Shown piece by piece: positions 8,373 to 17,835 of a stretch of 64,000 bases of DNA; positions within the stretch are counted from its first letter, which is position 1, and each line of letters starts with the position of its first letter. Origin of the DNA: JAEVLT01 sp044598425 (lineage in GTDB: Bacteria; Bacillota; Bacilli; Bacillales; Cytobacillaceae); the NCBI GenBank assembly GCA_044598425.1, contig CP172536.1, forward strand, positions 3,038,001-3,102,000, in the 5' to 3' direction. The position numbers were made by a program, and so were the translations under genes. The notes under the pieces are model-generated. The model worked only from the letters and a program-made list of their open reading frames with translations, did no database searches and was not told where the DNA came from.

Positions 8373-10231
8373 GCTTTTTAAAAAAATTAGAAAAACAAAT
8401 CTTGATTGCCGATGGTGCAATGGGGACGCTCCTCTATAGTTATGGAAAAGATTCCTGCCTAGAAGAATTGAATTTGTCTAAGCCCGAACAAATTCAAACG
8501 ATTCATCAGGCTTATATTGATGCTGGTGCCGACGTGATTCAAACGAATACGTATGCGGCCAATTATTTAAAACTGCAGCGTTACGGTTTAGAAGACTCTG
8601 TTAAAGAAATCAATAGCGCCGCAGTTCGGAACGCAAAAAAAGCTGCTGGGGCTGATACATTCGTGCTCGGAACAATGGGCGGCAATCGCGGCATTAAGCC
8701 GAATTCCATTACACTTGAAGAAATTAAACGAAGTTTTCGCGAGCAATTATACTGCCTTTTACTTGAAGGTGTAGATGGAATCCTTCTCGAAACGTTCTAC
8801 GATTTACAAGAGCTCGAAACGGTATTGACAATTGCCCGAAAGGAAACCAATTTGCCGTTGATCGCCCAGGTATCGCTCCATGAACCCGGGATTTTACAAG
8901 ATCGCACTCCAATCAACGAAGCATTCAAGCGCTTGGAAAGTCTTGGCGCTGATGTGGTCGGTTTGAACTGCCGGCTTGGACCGCATCATATGCTGTTAAC
9001 ACTTGAGCAAGTGGAGCTGCCAAAACAAGCCTTTTTATCAGCCTATCCAAATGCGAGCCTGCCGCTATACTTGGACGGGAAATTTCATTATGAGAGTGAC
9101 GCTGAATATTTCCGCCGGTCGGCTCAAGCTTTTCGAAACGAAGGCGTTCGCTTGCTTGGCGGCTGCTGCGGGACAACGCCAGAGCATATTCGCGCTTTTG
9201 CAGCAGAACTGAAAAATGCTGCTCCGATTACAGAAAAGACTGTAAAACGAACCGAAGCAAAAATCGTTGTCCAACCGGCTCCTGCCAAACGCGATTATCC
9301 CCGCCTTGAAGAAATGGTGAAAGAAAATCCGTCGGTGATTGTTGAATTGGATCCGCCCCGGAAACTGAATACCGACAAATTTTTTGAAGGGGCAAAGGCG
9401 CTGAAAGAGGCTGGCATCGATGCCATAACCTTAGCTGATAATTCGCTCGCTTCGATTCGGATTTCAAATGAATCGCTCGGCTATCTTGTGAAAACAAGAC
9501 TCGGGATGCGGCCGCTCATTCATATTTCATGCAGGGATCGCAACATCATCGGCATGCAGTCCCATTTGATGGGATTGCATACACTCGGAATGCATGATGT
9601 GCTGGCCATTACCGGCGACCCGGCAAGAGTAGGTGATTTCCCGGGAGCCTCATCTGTTTATGACCTGTCATCTTTTGACTTAATCCAAATGATTAAGCAA
9701 ATGAATAACGGCTTGTCCATTTCCGGCAAAGATCTTGGCGAAAAAACGGCCTTTAGCATTGCCGCTGCCTTTAATCCAAACGTTCGCTCATTGGACAAGG
9801 CTGTTCAGCGGCTTGAGAAAAAAATAACAGCGGGAGCCGATTATTTTATTTCCCAGCCTGTTTTTTCCGTAGAAAAATTACTGGAAATCCATGAACAGAC
9901 GAAGCATCTAAATGCACCGATTTATATCGGATTGATGCCATTGTTAAGCAGCAAGAACGCTGAATTCCTGCACAATGAAGTTCCAGGCATTAAAATTTCC
10001 GAGGAGATTCGGGAGCGGATGTTTCGCTTCAACAGCGATCCGCTTCAGGCAGCACGGGAAGGAATCGAAGTTACCAAGTCGTTAATTGATGCTGCTCTTC
10101 ATTTATTTAATGGCATTTATTTGATCACACCATTTTTGCGCTATGAACTGACAACAGAATTAGCCTTCTATGCCCGTCAGCATGCGAATGACTTAAGGGG
10201 GAAAAGTTATGTCGAAAACACCAATCGTTGA
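8369..10231 (+). CDS. yitJ: Bifunctional homocysteine S-methyltransferase / methylenetetrahydrofolate reductase
   Basis: A 620-residue fusion. Residues 1-about 290 form a homocysteine S-methyltransferase with the zinc cysteines in GLNC and GGCCGTTPEH (near 268). Residues about 315-610 form a 5,10-methylenetetrahydrofolate reductase, with the EL(D)PP start and the ITGDPARVG FAD-site segment. This is the B. subtilis YitJ arrangement (about 612 residues). It supplies 5-methyl-THF for the next gene, methionine synthase, and may also move methyl groups from other donors to homocysteine. The last 23 bases overlap the start of metH, so the two proteins are probably made in step. Confidence 0.93.
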   Translation: MSFLKKLEKQILIADGAMGTLLYSYGKDSCLEELNLSKPEQIQTIHQAYIDAGADVIQTNTYAANYLKLQRYGLEDSVKEINSAAVRNAKKAAGADTFVLGTMGGNRGIKPNSITLEEIKRSFREQLYCLLLEGVDGILLETFYDLQELETVLTIARKETNLPLIAQVSLHEPGILQDRTPINEAFKRLESLGADVVGLNCRLGPHHMLLTLEQVELPKQAFLSAYPNASLPLYLDGKFHYESDAEYFRRSAQAFRNEGVRLLGGCCGTTPEHIRAFAAELKNAAPITEKTVKRTEAKIVVQPAPAKRDYPRLEEMVKENPSVIVELDPPRKLNTDKFFEGAKALKEAGIDAITLADNSLASIRISNESLGYLVKTRLGMRPLIHISCRDRNIIGMQSHLMGLHTLGMHDVLAITGDPARVGDFPGASSVYDLSSFDLIQMIKQMNNGLSISGKDLGEKTAFSIAAAFNPNVRSLDKAVQRLEKKITAGADYFISQPVFSVEKLLEIHEQTKHLNAPIYIGLMPLLSSKNAEFLHNEVPGIKISEEIRERMFRFNSDPLQAAREGIEVTKSLIDAALHLFNGIYLITPFLRYELTTELAFYARQHANDLRGKSYVENTNR

Positions 10232-13200
10232 ACAACTAAAAAAACGAATTCTTGTCATGGACGGCGCAATGGGAACAATGCTGCAAAATGCAAACCTAAC
10301 CGCTGAAGATTTTGGCGGTGAACAATATGAAGGCTGTAATGAACATCTTAATCTCACTGCTCCTTCTGTTATTGCAAAAATCCATCAGGAATACTTGGAA
10401 GCTGGAGCCGATATTATTGAAACGAATACGTTCGGAGCAACTAGTCTTGTCCTCGATGAATACGACCTCGGCTATAAAGCTTATGAAATTAATAAAATTG
10501 CCGCGCTGATTGCTGTCCGCGCTGCTCAGCAGGCCTCTACAGATGACTGGCCACGCTATGTCGCCGGTTCAATGGGACCGACCACGAAAACGTTGAGCGT
10601 TACCGGCGGCACAACCTTTGATACGCTTGCAGCCGCTTATGAAGAGCAGGCAATCGGCTTAATTGACGGCGGTGTTGACTTGCTTTTACTCGAAACAAGC
10701 CAGGATATGCTGAACGTGAAAGCCGGATTTTTAGGAATCGAGCGGGCTTTCCAAAAAACAGGAAAAAAACTCCCATTAATGATTTCCGGAACAATTGAGC
10801 CGATGGGAACAACACTAGCCGGCCAATCAATTGAATCCTTTTATATTTCCGTCGAGCATATGAATCCAATTGCGGTTGGCTTGAACTGCGCTACGGGCCC
10901 TGAGTTCATGCAGGATCATGTACGCTCTCTGGCAAATCTCGCCTCCACAGCAGTTAGCTGTTACCCAAATGCCGGCTTACCTGACGAAGAAGGTCATTAC
11001 CACGAAACCCCAGAAATATTGGCCAAAAAACTCGCTGATTTTGCCGATCACGGCTGGTTAAACATTGTCGGCGGATGCTGCGGAACAACACCTGATCATA
11101 TTCGCGCGATTGTAGAAGCAATGAAAAACTATCAGCCCCGGGAGACCAAAACGACTTTGGTTCATATGGTTTCCGGGATTGAGCCTTTTGTTTACGATGA
11201 TCCAACTTTAAGGCCGATTATGGTCGGAGAACGAACAAATGTGATCGGTTCCCGCAAATTCAAACGGTTGATTTCAGAAGGAAAATTTGAAGAAGCGGCT
11301 GAAGTTGCCCGGGCTCAGGTGAAGGGTGGAGCACACGTAATCGATATTTGCCTCGCCGATCCCGACCGTGACGAAATGGCCGATATGGAAAATTTCATTA
11401 AAGAAGTCGTTAAAAAAATCAAAGTTCCGCTCGTGATCGATTCGACCGATGAAAAAGTAATTGAAAAAGCACTGAAGTTTTCTCAAGGTAAAGCGATTAT
11501 TAACTCGATTAACCTCGAGGATGGCGAGGAGCGCTTTCAAGCGATTGTCCCGCTCATCCATCAATACGGTGCGGCTGTGGTCGTTGGGACGATTGACGAA
11601 AAAGGAATGGGCGTAACCGCTGAGCGAAAATTGGAGATTGCGCAACGCTCTTATGATCTACTCGTTCATAAGTACAGGGTCAAACCGCAGGATCTTATTT
11701 TTGACCCGCTTGTTTTCCCAGTCGGAACTGGCGATGAACAATATATTGGCTCGGCAAAAGCAACGATTGAAGGCATCCGGTTAATTAAAGAAAAATTCCC
11801 GGAATGCCAGACGATCCTTGGCGTAAGTAATGTTTCATTCGGCCTTCCACCGGTCGGCCGGGAAATTTTAAATTCGGTTTTCCTATACCACTGCACACAG
11901 GCAGGTCTCGATTACGCGATTGTCAATACTGAAAAATTGGAGCGGTTTGCGTCGATTTCAAAGGAAGAAGTCGCAATGGCTGAGGAACTTTTATTTAAAA
12001 CAGACGATGAAACATTGGCAACGTTCACGGCTTTTTACCGTGATAAAAAGAAAGAGTCAAGGGCAACCAAACCTTCGATGAGTTTAGAAGAACGTCTCGC
12101 CTATTATGTAGTGGAAGGAACGAAAGAAGGCTTGCTGCCCGATTTGGATCTGGCATTAGAGTCTTATCCTGCACCCCTCGATATCATCAATGGTCCGTTA
12201 ATGGACGGGATGAAGGAAGTCGGACGGCTGTTCAATGACAATCAATTGATTGTCGCCGAGGTACTGCAAAGTGCTGAAGTGATGAAAGCGGCTGTATCGT
12301 ATCTTGAACCGCATATGGAAAAAGGTGATGTTTCCGCTTCAAAAGGGAAAGTTCTTTTAGCAACCGTTAAAGGCGACGTCCATGATATCGGAAAAAATTT
12401 AGTCGATATCATTCTGAGCAACAATGGCTACGATGTACATGATTTAGGGATAAAAGTCGCACCAGCTGAATTAATCAAGGCGATTCGTGCTGAAAAACCG
12501 GATATCGTTGGTCTGAGCGGGCTGCTGGTAAAATCGGCGCAGCAAATGGTGCTGACCGCACAAGATATGAAGGAGGCAGGGATTTCACTGCCGATTTTAG
12601 TCGGAGGCGCAGCACTTTCACGGAAATTTACCGATACAAAAATTTCGAAAGAATACGATGGCCTCGTCCTTTATGCAAAAGACGCAATGACCGGTTTATC
12701 GCTCGCCAATCAGCTGCAATCTCCCGATGAAAGGGAAAAATTGATTATTGAAAAAAAGGAGAAAGCGGAGGAACTGAGAGCAGGATCCGAGAGCCAGAGG
12801 CGTTCGGCCGTTTCCGTGGCAGTAAAACCGAAGCCCACGGTTTCAACCGAAGTTCCCGTTTTTGTGCCGAAAGATTTGAAAAAACACATTTTAAAATCGT
12901 ACTCTCTTTCCCATATTGAGCCATATATTAACGTGCAAATGCTACTGGGTCACCACCTTGGCGTAAAAGGCAAGATCTCGAAACTGCTCGCCGAGAAAGA
13001 TGAAAAAGCACTGAAGATTAAAGAAGTGGTTGATGGTCTGATTGCCGAAGCAAGTTCGCAAGGCTGGATCACCCCGGCAGCCGTTTATCAATTTTTTCCT
13101 GCCCAATCAGATGGGAATAAGGTATTTATTTATGATCCAGAACAACCGAAAAAGATTTTACAAGTCTTTGATTTCCCGAGACAGGAATCGGCCCCGTATT

Positions 13201-13658
13201 TATGTTTGGCTGACTTTGTCAAATCCGTTGATAGCGGGATTATGGATTATGTAGGGTTTTTCGCGGTTACGGCAGGTAATGGCATCCGGGAAAGAGCGGA
13301 TCAATTCAAGCGGGAAGGACGATTCCTGGAAAGCCACGCGCTGCAAGCATTGGCGCTGGAATCGGCGGAAGGCTTTGCCGAACTGATCCACCGGCAAATG
13401 CGCGACCGCTGGGGCTTCCCTGATCCTATCGATTTTACGATGCAAGATCGATTTGCCGCTCATTATCAAGGCCAACGCTATTCCTTTGGCTATCCGGCCT
13501 GCCCTGAATTGGAAGATCAGCAGAAATTATTTGCTTTGATCCGCCCTGAAGATATCGGCATCGAACTGACCGACGGCTTTATGATGGAACCAGAGGCCTC
13601 CGTTACCGCAATGGTATTTGCCCACCCGGAAGCTAGGTATTTTAATGTAATGAGATAA
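10209..13658 (+). CDS. metH: Cobalamin-dependent methionine synthase
   Basis: A 1149-residue cytosolic enzyme that transfers the methyl group of 5-methyl-THF to homocysteine through cobalamin. Domains in order: homocysteine-binding barrel (1-about 310, zinc ligands in GLNC and GGCCGTTPDH), pterin-binding barrel (about 335-600, VGERTNVIGSRKF), helical cap (about 640-720), B12-binding Rossmann domain with DVHDIGKN at about 724-731 (the histidine is the cobalt ligand), and the SAM-binding reactivation domain (about 900-1149, with ESHALQALALESAEGFAE). All five modules are present and no residue is obviously missing. It is the last gene of the S-box operon. Unlike B. subtilis, which relies on MetE, this organism needs cobalamin for this step. 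Confidence 0.96.
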   Translation: MSKTPIVEQLKKRILVMDGAMGTMLQNANLTAEDFGGEQYEGCNEHLNLTAPSVIAKIHQEYLEAGADIIETNTFGATSLVLDEYDLGYKAYEINKIAALIAVRAAQQASTDDWPRYVAGSMGPTTKTLSVTGGTTFDTLAAAYEEQAIGLIDGGVDLLLLETSQDMLNVKAGFLGIERAFQKTGKKLPLMISGTIEPMGTTLAGQSIESFYISVEHMNPIAVGLNCATGPEFMQDHVRSLANLASTAVSCYPNAGLPDEEGHYHETPEILAKKLADFADHGWLNIVGGCCGTTPDHIRAIVEAMKNYQPRETKTTLVHMVSGIEPFVYDDPTLRPIMVGERTNVIGSRKFKRLISEGKFEEAAEVARAQVKGGAHVIDICLADPDRDEMADMENFIKEVVKKIKVPLVIDSTDEKVIEKALKFSQGKAIINSINLEDGEERFQAIVPLIHQYGAAVVVGTIDEKGMGVTAERKLEIAQRSYDLLVHKYRVKPQDLIFDPLVFPVGTGDEQYIGSAKATIEGIRLIKEKFPECQTILGVSNVSFGLPPVGREILNSVFLYHCTQAGLDYAIVNTEKLERFASISKEEVAMAEELLFKTDDETLATFTAFYRDKKKESRATKPSMSLEERLAYYVVEGTKEGLLPDLDLALESYPAPLDIINGPLMDGMKEVGRLFNDNQLIVAEVLQSAEVMKAAVSYLEPHMEKGDVSASKGKVLLATVKGDVHDIGKNLVDIILSNNGYDVHDLGIKVAPAELIKAIRAEKPDIVGLSGLLVKSAQQMVLTAQDMKEAGISLPILVGGAALSRKFTDTKISKEYDGLVLYAKDAMTGLSLANQLQSPDEREKLIIEKKEKAEELRAGSESQRRSAVSVAVKPKPTVSTEVPVFVPKDLKKHILKSYSLSHIEPYINVQMLLGHHLGVKGKISKLLAEKDEKALKIKEVVDGLIAEASSQGWITPAAVYQFFPAQSDGNKVFIYDPEQPKKILQVFDFPRQESAPYLCLADFVKSVDSGIMDYVGFFAVTAGNGIRERADQFKREGRFLESHALQALALESAEGFAELIHRQMRDRWGFPDPIDFTMQDRFAAHYQGQRYSFGYPACPELEDQQKLFALIRPEDIGIELTDGFMMEPEASVTAMVFAHPEARYFNVMR

Positions 13659-13689
13659 GAATTAGCTTCCTTTTAGGAGAATCAAGAAG

Positions 13690-13719
13690 AGAGCAGTCAT
13701 TTCGATTGCTCTTTTTTTA
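13690..13719 (+). terminator. Terminator of the met operon
   Basis: AGAGCA pairs with TGCTCT around an 11-nt loop and is followed by a T run, about 30 bases after the metH stop codon. Confidence 0.75.
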
Positions 13720-13806
13720 AAACAGCAAAATTTCCAATGCTCTTGAATAAAACGAATATCTAGCCTCAACAACAGTCCTGCTCACAACTTATATATTTTT
13801 CACTTT

Positions 13807-13970
13807 TCATAGAATTTGATTTTGCTAATTTCCAATGGCTTCGCAGCCTCAAGTTTATTTCCATTGGTAAATGCAAGAGCATTTTCTATAGCCTGCTTTT
13901 CAACAACAGCAAGTATTTCTTTTAACGGCTGTATTGGAATTGAAGAAAAGTTAGTATTAAATCGCACATT
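13807..13970 (-). pseudogene. Fragment of a sigma-54-type activator (Fis-like helix-turn-helix)
   Basis: The minus strand reads LKEILAVVEKQAIENAL, then TNGNKLEAAKPLEISK and FYEK before a stop at 13807. This is the pattern of the Fis-type C-terminal helix-turn-helix of sigma-54-dependent activators (usual form NGNKSKAAKLLGISR). Coding-like sequence extends upstream to about 14090 but is interrupted by a TGA near 14010. No ATPase domain is present, so this is only a remnant. Identification is from motif memory. Confidence 0.5.
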
Positions 13971-14263
13971 GAAGACCATTCCTAAATCATACTTTCCAAA
14001 TTTTTTCCATCACCCATATGGAAACCGGTTCGCCCTTCCATTAACAAATAAGGAGTAAGGCTCATATTTTTTCGCTTTTCCTTCTTTCACCACAGTTCCC
14101 ACCCCCGTTGACGTCAGAACTCATGTTAACGTATAACTTTTCGATTTTGCTTTATAAATGTAGGTAGTAAATGGGAAGGATTAAAGACATAGGGATATCT
14201 ATTTATTCCGGAAAAAGGGAATTTTCCGCGAAACGGGAAATAGATTCAGTGAAAAGTAGATAT
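13971..14263. other. Intergenic stretch upstream of the MarR-MFS pair
   Basis: Apart from the decayed regulator tail at its left end and a GGGAATTTTCC/GGAAAA-rich patch near 14210-14250, I see no gene, RNA or repeat here. Confidence 0.4.
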
Positions 14264-14303
14264 TTGACAATCCTGTGAACTCGGTATATATTTACCTAGG
14301 TAA
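14264..14303 (+). promoter_or_regulatory. Promoter with a palindromic MarR-type operator
   Basis: TTGACA (14264-14269), a 17-bp spacer and TATATT (14287-14292) form a near-consensus SigA promoter. The perfect 12-bp palindrome TTACCTAGGTAA (14292-14303) starts at the end of the -10 box and covers the likely transcription start. A repressor bound there would block the polymerase; the MarR protein encoded next is the obvious candidate. Confidence 0.75.
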
Positions 14304-14332
14304 CTATTTGAATCGATGGAGTGAGCCGCCTC

Positions 14333-14773
14333 TTGAACAGTTTCGCATTATTTCACAGCCTGCACCAGCTTTCCCGCAATTTGACAAACAAGTTAAATGA
14401 AGAGTTGCAAGCATTTGGCCTATACAGTGCCCAATGGTCTGTTTTGTATGTTTTAAAAACAAAGCAGCCTTTAACACAAAAAGAGCTTTGCGACTACTTA
14501 TCGGTTGAAGCTCCTCCGATGACCCGGACGATCCAGAGGCTTGTCAAACAGGGATATGTCAAGCAAATTCCCGGAAAAGATAAACGGGAAAAATATATCC
14601 AACTAACTGAGACAGCTTTAAGCGAATATCCAAAATGGGAGGCTGCCGTTTTTCAAGCTAACCAATCCTTGCTGGAGAATTTTCCGGAGGCTTCTCAACA
14701 GGAATTGTTCAATCTGATTCAGCAATGGCAGCATCACCTTTCGAAAAAAGACAGGAGTGCAACAGATGAGTAA
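14333..14773 (+). CDS. MarR family transcriptional regulator
   Basis: About 146 residues with the winged helix-turn-helix of the MarR family: LTQKELCDYLSVEAPPM is the DNA-recognition region, followed by the wing around PGKDKREKYI. These proteins are dimers that lose DNA affinity on binding small phenolic or lipophilic ligands. The start is uncertain: TTG at 14333 has GGAG 11 bases upstream, while GTG at 14321 overlaps that GGAG. The 3' end overlaps the following transporter gene by eight bases, so the two are co-transcribed from the promoter with the palindrome. Most likely it represses itself and the transporter. Confidence 0.88.
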   Translation: MNSFALFHSLHQLSRNLTNKLNEELQAFGLYSAQWSVLYVLKTKQPLTQKELCDYLSVEAPPMTRTIQRLVKQGYVKQIPGKDKREKYIQLTETALSEYPKWEAAVFQANQSLLENFPEASQQELFNLIQQWQHHLSKKDRSATDE

Positions 14774-15962
14774 ACCGAAACTTTGGACAAAAGATTTTAT
14801 CAGTATATCATTTAGCAATTTCTTTCTATTCAGCGCCTTTTATTTTTTGCTTGTAACCTTGCCTATTTTCGCACTAAAAGAACTCCATAGCAGTACCTCG
14901 GAAGCAGGTTTAATGACGACTGTTTTTTTAATTTCCGCTATTCTTTCCCGTCCGTTTGCAGGTAAATGGATTGAACGAGCCGGGTTCCGCCCTGCGCTGT
15001 TTACTGCATTGACCCTATTTCTCGCGTCTTCCCTACTGTACTTTTTTCCGAAATCACTGACTGCATTTTTTATGCTTCGCTTTTTACACGGAATTGGCTT
15101 TGGGATGGCGACCACAGCAGCAGGAGCCATTGTTTCGACCATCATTCCAGATTCCCGCCGCGGCGAAGGGATGGGCTATTTTATTATGTCAACGAATTTG
15201 GCCATGGTGCTCGGACCGTTTGTCGGTTTAACCGCCATTCAAAAATGGGGAGCTGACGTCTTATTTACGATCAGCGCCGTTACTGCACTTGCTGCTTTAA
15301 TCACCGGTTTAAGTGTAAAAGTTCCAAAGCTTGAAAATCAGCAGCAGGAATTGTCTGCTTCACGGAAATTCTCTTTGAAAAATTATTTTGAAACAGCGGC
15401 TGTTCCGATATCGATTGCAGGGGCATTCTTTGCGATTATATATGCATCCATCCTTTCTTTTGTTTCGGTGTACGCGAACGAAATTCATTTAGGAGGGGTT
15501 TCCAGTTTCTTTTTTGTTGTTTATGCAATCATTCTATTAATTTCACGTCCATTTACTGGAAAATGGTTCGACCTTTACGGCGCGAATGTCATTGTGTTTC
15601 CATCCATTGTTTTGTTTGCGGTTGGAATGTATATTTTAAGCCAATCACAGGCGGCAGGGAGTTTTCTTTTTTCAGCCGGCTTGATTGGGCTTGGCTGGGG
15701 AACGATTTTTCCAATCTTTCAAACGATTGCTGTCCAGGATGTTCCGCCGCATCGACGCGGTCTGGCAACAGCAACGTTTCTGTCAATCTATGACACAGGT
15801 GTCGGTCTAGGCTCCTTTGTCGTCGGAGCGATTGTAACAAATATCGGCTACAGCTCATTTTATTTGATCAGTTCTATTTATGTTCTTTTGGGTGTTCTCC
15901 TTTATTATTTCTTGCATACTCGCAAGCAATATTCGTTTAAAAATCCGGAGGAAAATAATTGA
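14766..15962 (+). CDS. MFS transporter (drug efflux type)
   Basis: A 398-residue membrane protein of the major facilitator superfamily with 12 predicted membrane helices. Motif A of the family appears after helix 2 as GKWIERAGFR (about 70-80) and again, weakly, as GKWFDLYG in the second half. Charged loops and length fit the proton-driven drug/metabolite exporters. I begin at ATG 14766, eight bases after AGGAG. It overlaps the MarR gene, so substrate export is probably induced by the ligand that releases the regulator. The substrate cannot be inferred. Confidence 0.88.
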   Translation: MSKPKLWTKDFISISFSNFFLFSAFYFLLVTLPIFALKELHSSTSEAGLMTTVFLISAILSRPFAGKWIERAGFRPALFTALTLFLASSLLYFFPKSLTAFFMLRFLHGIGFGMATTAAGAIVSTIIPDSRRGEGMGYFIMSTNLAMVLGPFVGLTAIQKWGADVLFTISAVTALAALITGLSVKVPKLENQQQELSASRKFSLKNYFETAAVPISIAGAFFAIIYASILSFVSVYANEIHLGGVSSFFFVVYAIILLISRPFTGKWFDLYGANVIVFPSIVLFAVGMYILSQSQAAGSFLFSAGLIGLGWGTIFPIFQTIAVQDVPPHRRGLATATFLSIYDTGVGLGSFVVGAIVTNIGYSSFYLISSIYVLLGVLLYYFLHTRKQYSFKNPEENN

Positions 15963-15971
15963 TAATATAAA

Positions 15972-16006
15972 AAAAGGAATCTGTCAACAGCAGATTCCTT
16001 TTTTTC
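15972..16006. terminator. Bidirectional terminator
   Basis: AAGGAATCTG and CAGATTCCTT form a perfect 10-bp stem with a T run on the plus side and an A run on the other. It sits between the convergent MFS and pspA genes and can serve both. Confidence 0.85.
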
Positions 16007-16015
16007 CAAATTCTT

Positions 16016-16678
16016 TTAACTATTCACTTGTTTTAATAAATCCAATTCCTTTTGAACGGCTTCCTGCAGCTGGTTGTCAAAAGCTGCTTTCTCAGACGCA
16101 TTGGTCAATTCATAGAAATGCGTGCTTGCTGCCGCGGCGGCTTCGAGTTTGCGCACTTGTTCTTCTGCCTTGGCAAACCCGGAAACGGCTTGTTCGGATT
16201 GGAAGGAGGCTAACATAGCTTGTCCCTGCTGAATTGACTTTGCCGCATGGGCTCTTGATGTAAGCACTAATTTTTTATACTGCAGCTCCTGAAATTTTTC
16301 TACCAGCTTGTTAATTTGTGCTTTTAGCTTTTCTGTCTGCTGCTTTGTGATTTCATACTGTTCACGATAACTTTTCACTTTCGTTTCATGAAGAATTTTT
16401 TCCTGAAGAGCAAGTTTGGCAATGTCCTCCTCTTCTCGTGAAACAGCCAGCTCTGCCTGATGAGCCCGCTTAGCAACAAGCTCTTCCTCATCCATAACAA
16501 GAAGTTCATACTTTTTCTCAAGGTAGAGCTGATTCGCCAATGCTCCCTTTGCCTCTTCCATTTGGTTTTCCATATCCCGCAAGTATTGATTCAACATGCT
16601 TAGCGGATTTTCCATTTTATCCAAAACTTCATTGATATCAGCATTTACAATTGTTTTTAACCGTTTAAAAATTCCCAT
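16016..16678 (-). CDS. PspA/IM30 family membrane-stress protein
   Basis: A 220-residue, almost wholly alpha-helical coiled-coil protein. The N-terminal amphipathic helix begins GIFKRLKTIV, followed by the diagnostic NPLSMLNQYLRDME segment (about 25-40). Family members (PspA, LiaH, Vipp1) are ESCRT-III-like and form rings or rods that protect the membrane from ion leakage. I start at the ATG at 16678, which has AGGAGG seven bases upstream; a longer in-frame start inside the upstream gene is unlikely. It follows a membrane-protein gene with a one-base gap, like the LiaI-LiaH arrangement, so the partner probably anchors or controls it. Confidence 0.9.
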   Translation of the reverse strand: MGIFKRLKTIVNADINEVLDKMENPLSMLNQYLRDMENQMEEAKGALANQLYLEKKYELLVMDEEELVAKRAHQAELAVSREEEDIAKLALQEKILHETKVKSYREQYEITKQQTEKLKAQINKLVEKFQELQYKKLVLTSRAHAAKSIQQGQAMLASFQSEQAVSGFAKAEEQVRKLEAAAAASTHFYELTNASEKAAFDNQLQEAVQKELDLLKQVNS

Positions 16679-16679
16679 C

Positions 16680-17267
16680 TTACTTGTCCTCCTTTTTGAT
16701 GTTTCGTTCCCATTCATCCAGCAACGCTCCGGTGCTGCTTGTAACAGGTGTTACGGATTCGAAAGTCTCATCCACTTTCCAATTTGCTTTCGCGTTTTTC
16801 TTTTCTTTAAGAAGCCTGTAAAGAACAAATGCACCTACAGCCAATACAACGAGTGGCAGCACTTTTGCCAAAAGAAGCAAAGCGCCGATGCCGATCAGCA
16901 GCCAGCCTGTCCATTTCCGCCAAATACTTTCACCGGCGTTCTTACGGAACAGCCAGCCAAGGAAGATTGCTGCGAAAGCGAACAGAATGCCTCCTAATTC
17001 GAAACCTTCTCTTCCTTGAAAATGCCTTTCTCCACGAGAGCCACTCATGAAATTACCATGACGAAATTCCCGGCCTCGATCCATCATTTGAGTTCCCATT
17101 CCGCCTTGACCATGCTGGAATGGCTGCATTTGCGCGGCTCTATTTTGCCATGCTCCTAGCTCTCCATGCCCCCATCTTCCTTCTCCAAAGAAACGGAATC
17201 CAACAAAAAAGACAATTCCGAGTGCAGCTACGAGTAGCAGCCACTTAAACAGCTTTTTGTTTTTCAT
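16680..17267 (-). CDS. LiaI-like membrane protein encoded with PspA
   Basis: A 195-residue protein of unknown function. An N-terminal membrane helix (about 8-26, WLLLVAALGIVFFVGF) is followed by a long Gly/His/Arg/Gln-rich extracytoplasmic stretch (about 30-88). Then come two or three closely spaced membrane helices (about 92-108, 121-150) and a charged cytoplasmic tail ending in a segment that could dock PspA. It lies immediately upstream of, and almost touching, the pspA gene. By analogy with LiaI it may recruit the PspA protein to the membrane under envelope stress; that role is inferred from context and not from recognised domains. Confidence 0.7.
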   Translation of the reverse strand: MKNKKLFKWLLLVAALGIVFFVGFRFFGEGRWGHGELGAWQNRAAQMQPFQHGQGGMGTQMMDRGREFRHGNFMSGSRGERHFQGREGFELGGILFAFAAIFLGWLFRKNAGESIWRKWTGWLLIGIGALLLLAKVLPLVVLAVGAFVLYRLLKEKKNAKANWKVDETFESVTPVTSSTGALLDEWERNIKKEDK

Positions 17268-17835
17268 GTATTTTCATCTCCTTTGTTCAACAAACCGCAT
17301 AACTTAAATAGTGTTATGACTTACGTGTTAGACTCGAATTCATTCAAACATCCATTGATAAGAATAAAATCTTTATATTTCCCCCTCCTTTCCTTTTTGA
17401 ATAGCAATCAACTAGCTTTTTTTCTGCTAGTTTGATATATTCACAATCCAAATTATGATATACAAGCCTTAACATTCACTTAACTTTTTTCCTTCTTTAT
17501 TTGAAAAGATCATTTTTTGGTTTGACCACAAACAGATGGTGAAAAACACAGTAATATGGTTTACTTCATGTACTACAATATATTGATGTTGATTTTTGGG
17601 GGTATTTTTTAAGAACAGTTTATTAAAAAGAAAAACTTACTAATTTACTCCTAAGAATTACTCATTAACAACACAAAATAAATTTAGATATTAGGAACTA
17701 CTTATGGAAATATATTTTTGCCTCACCCTTTCTCCGGAAAAATAAAATGGAGCTCTAACCATTTCAATAATCTCTTGGGAAAAAAGTTAAACATTTTATA
17801 AAGGGGGCATGAGGCTTAATGAAGATAATCTAGAG
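17268..17835. other. Intergenic region before array II
   Basis: AT-rich, about 570 bases. It should contain the promoter of the pspA pair on the minus strand. An inverted repeat ACTAGC/GCTAGT with a T-rich loop lies at about 17411-17433. I see no gene or structured RNA. Confidence 0.4.

Noticed and set aside
13816..14058. 80-codon plus-strand frame
   Set aside because: Its opposite strand reads as the tail of a sigma-54-type regulator; the plus frame has no binding site and no recognisable product.
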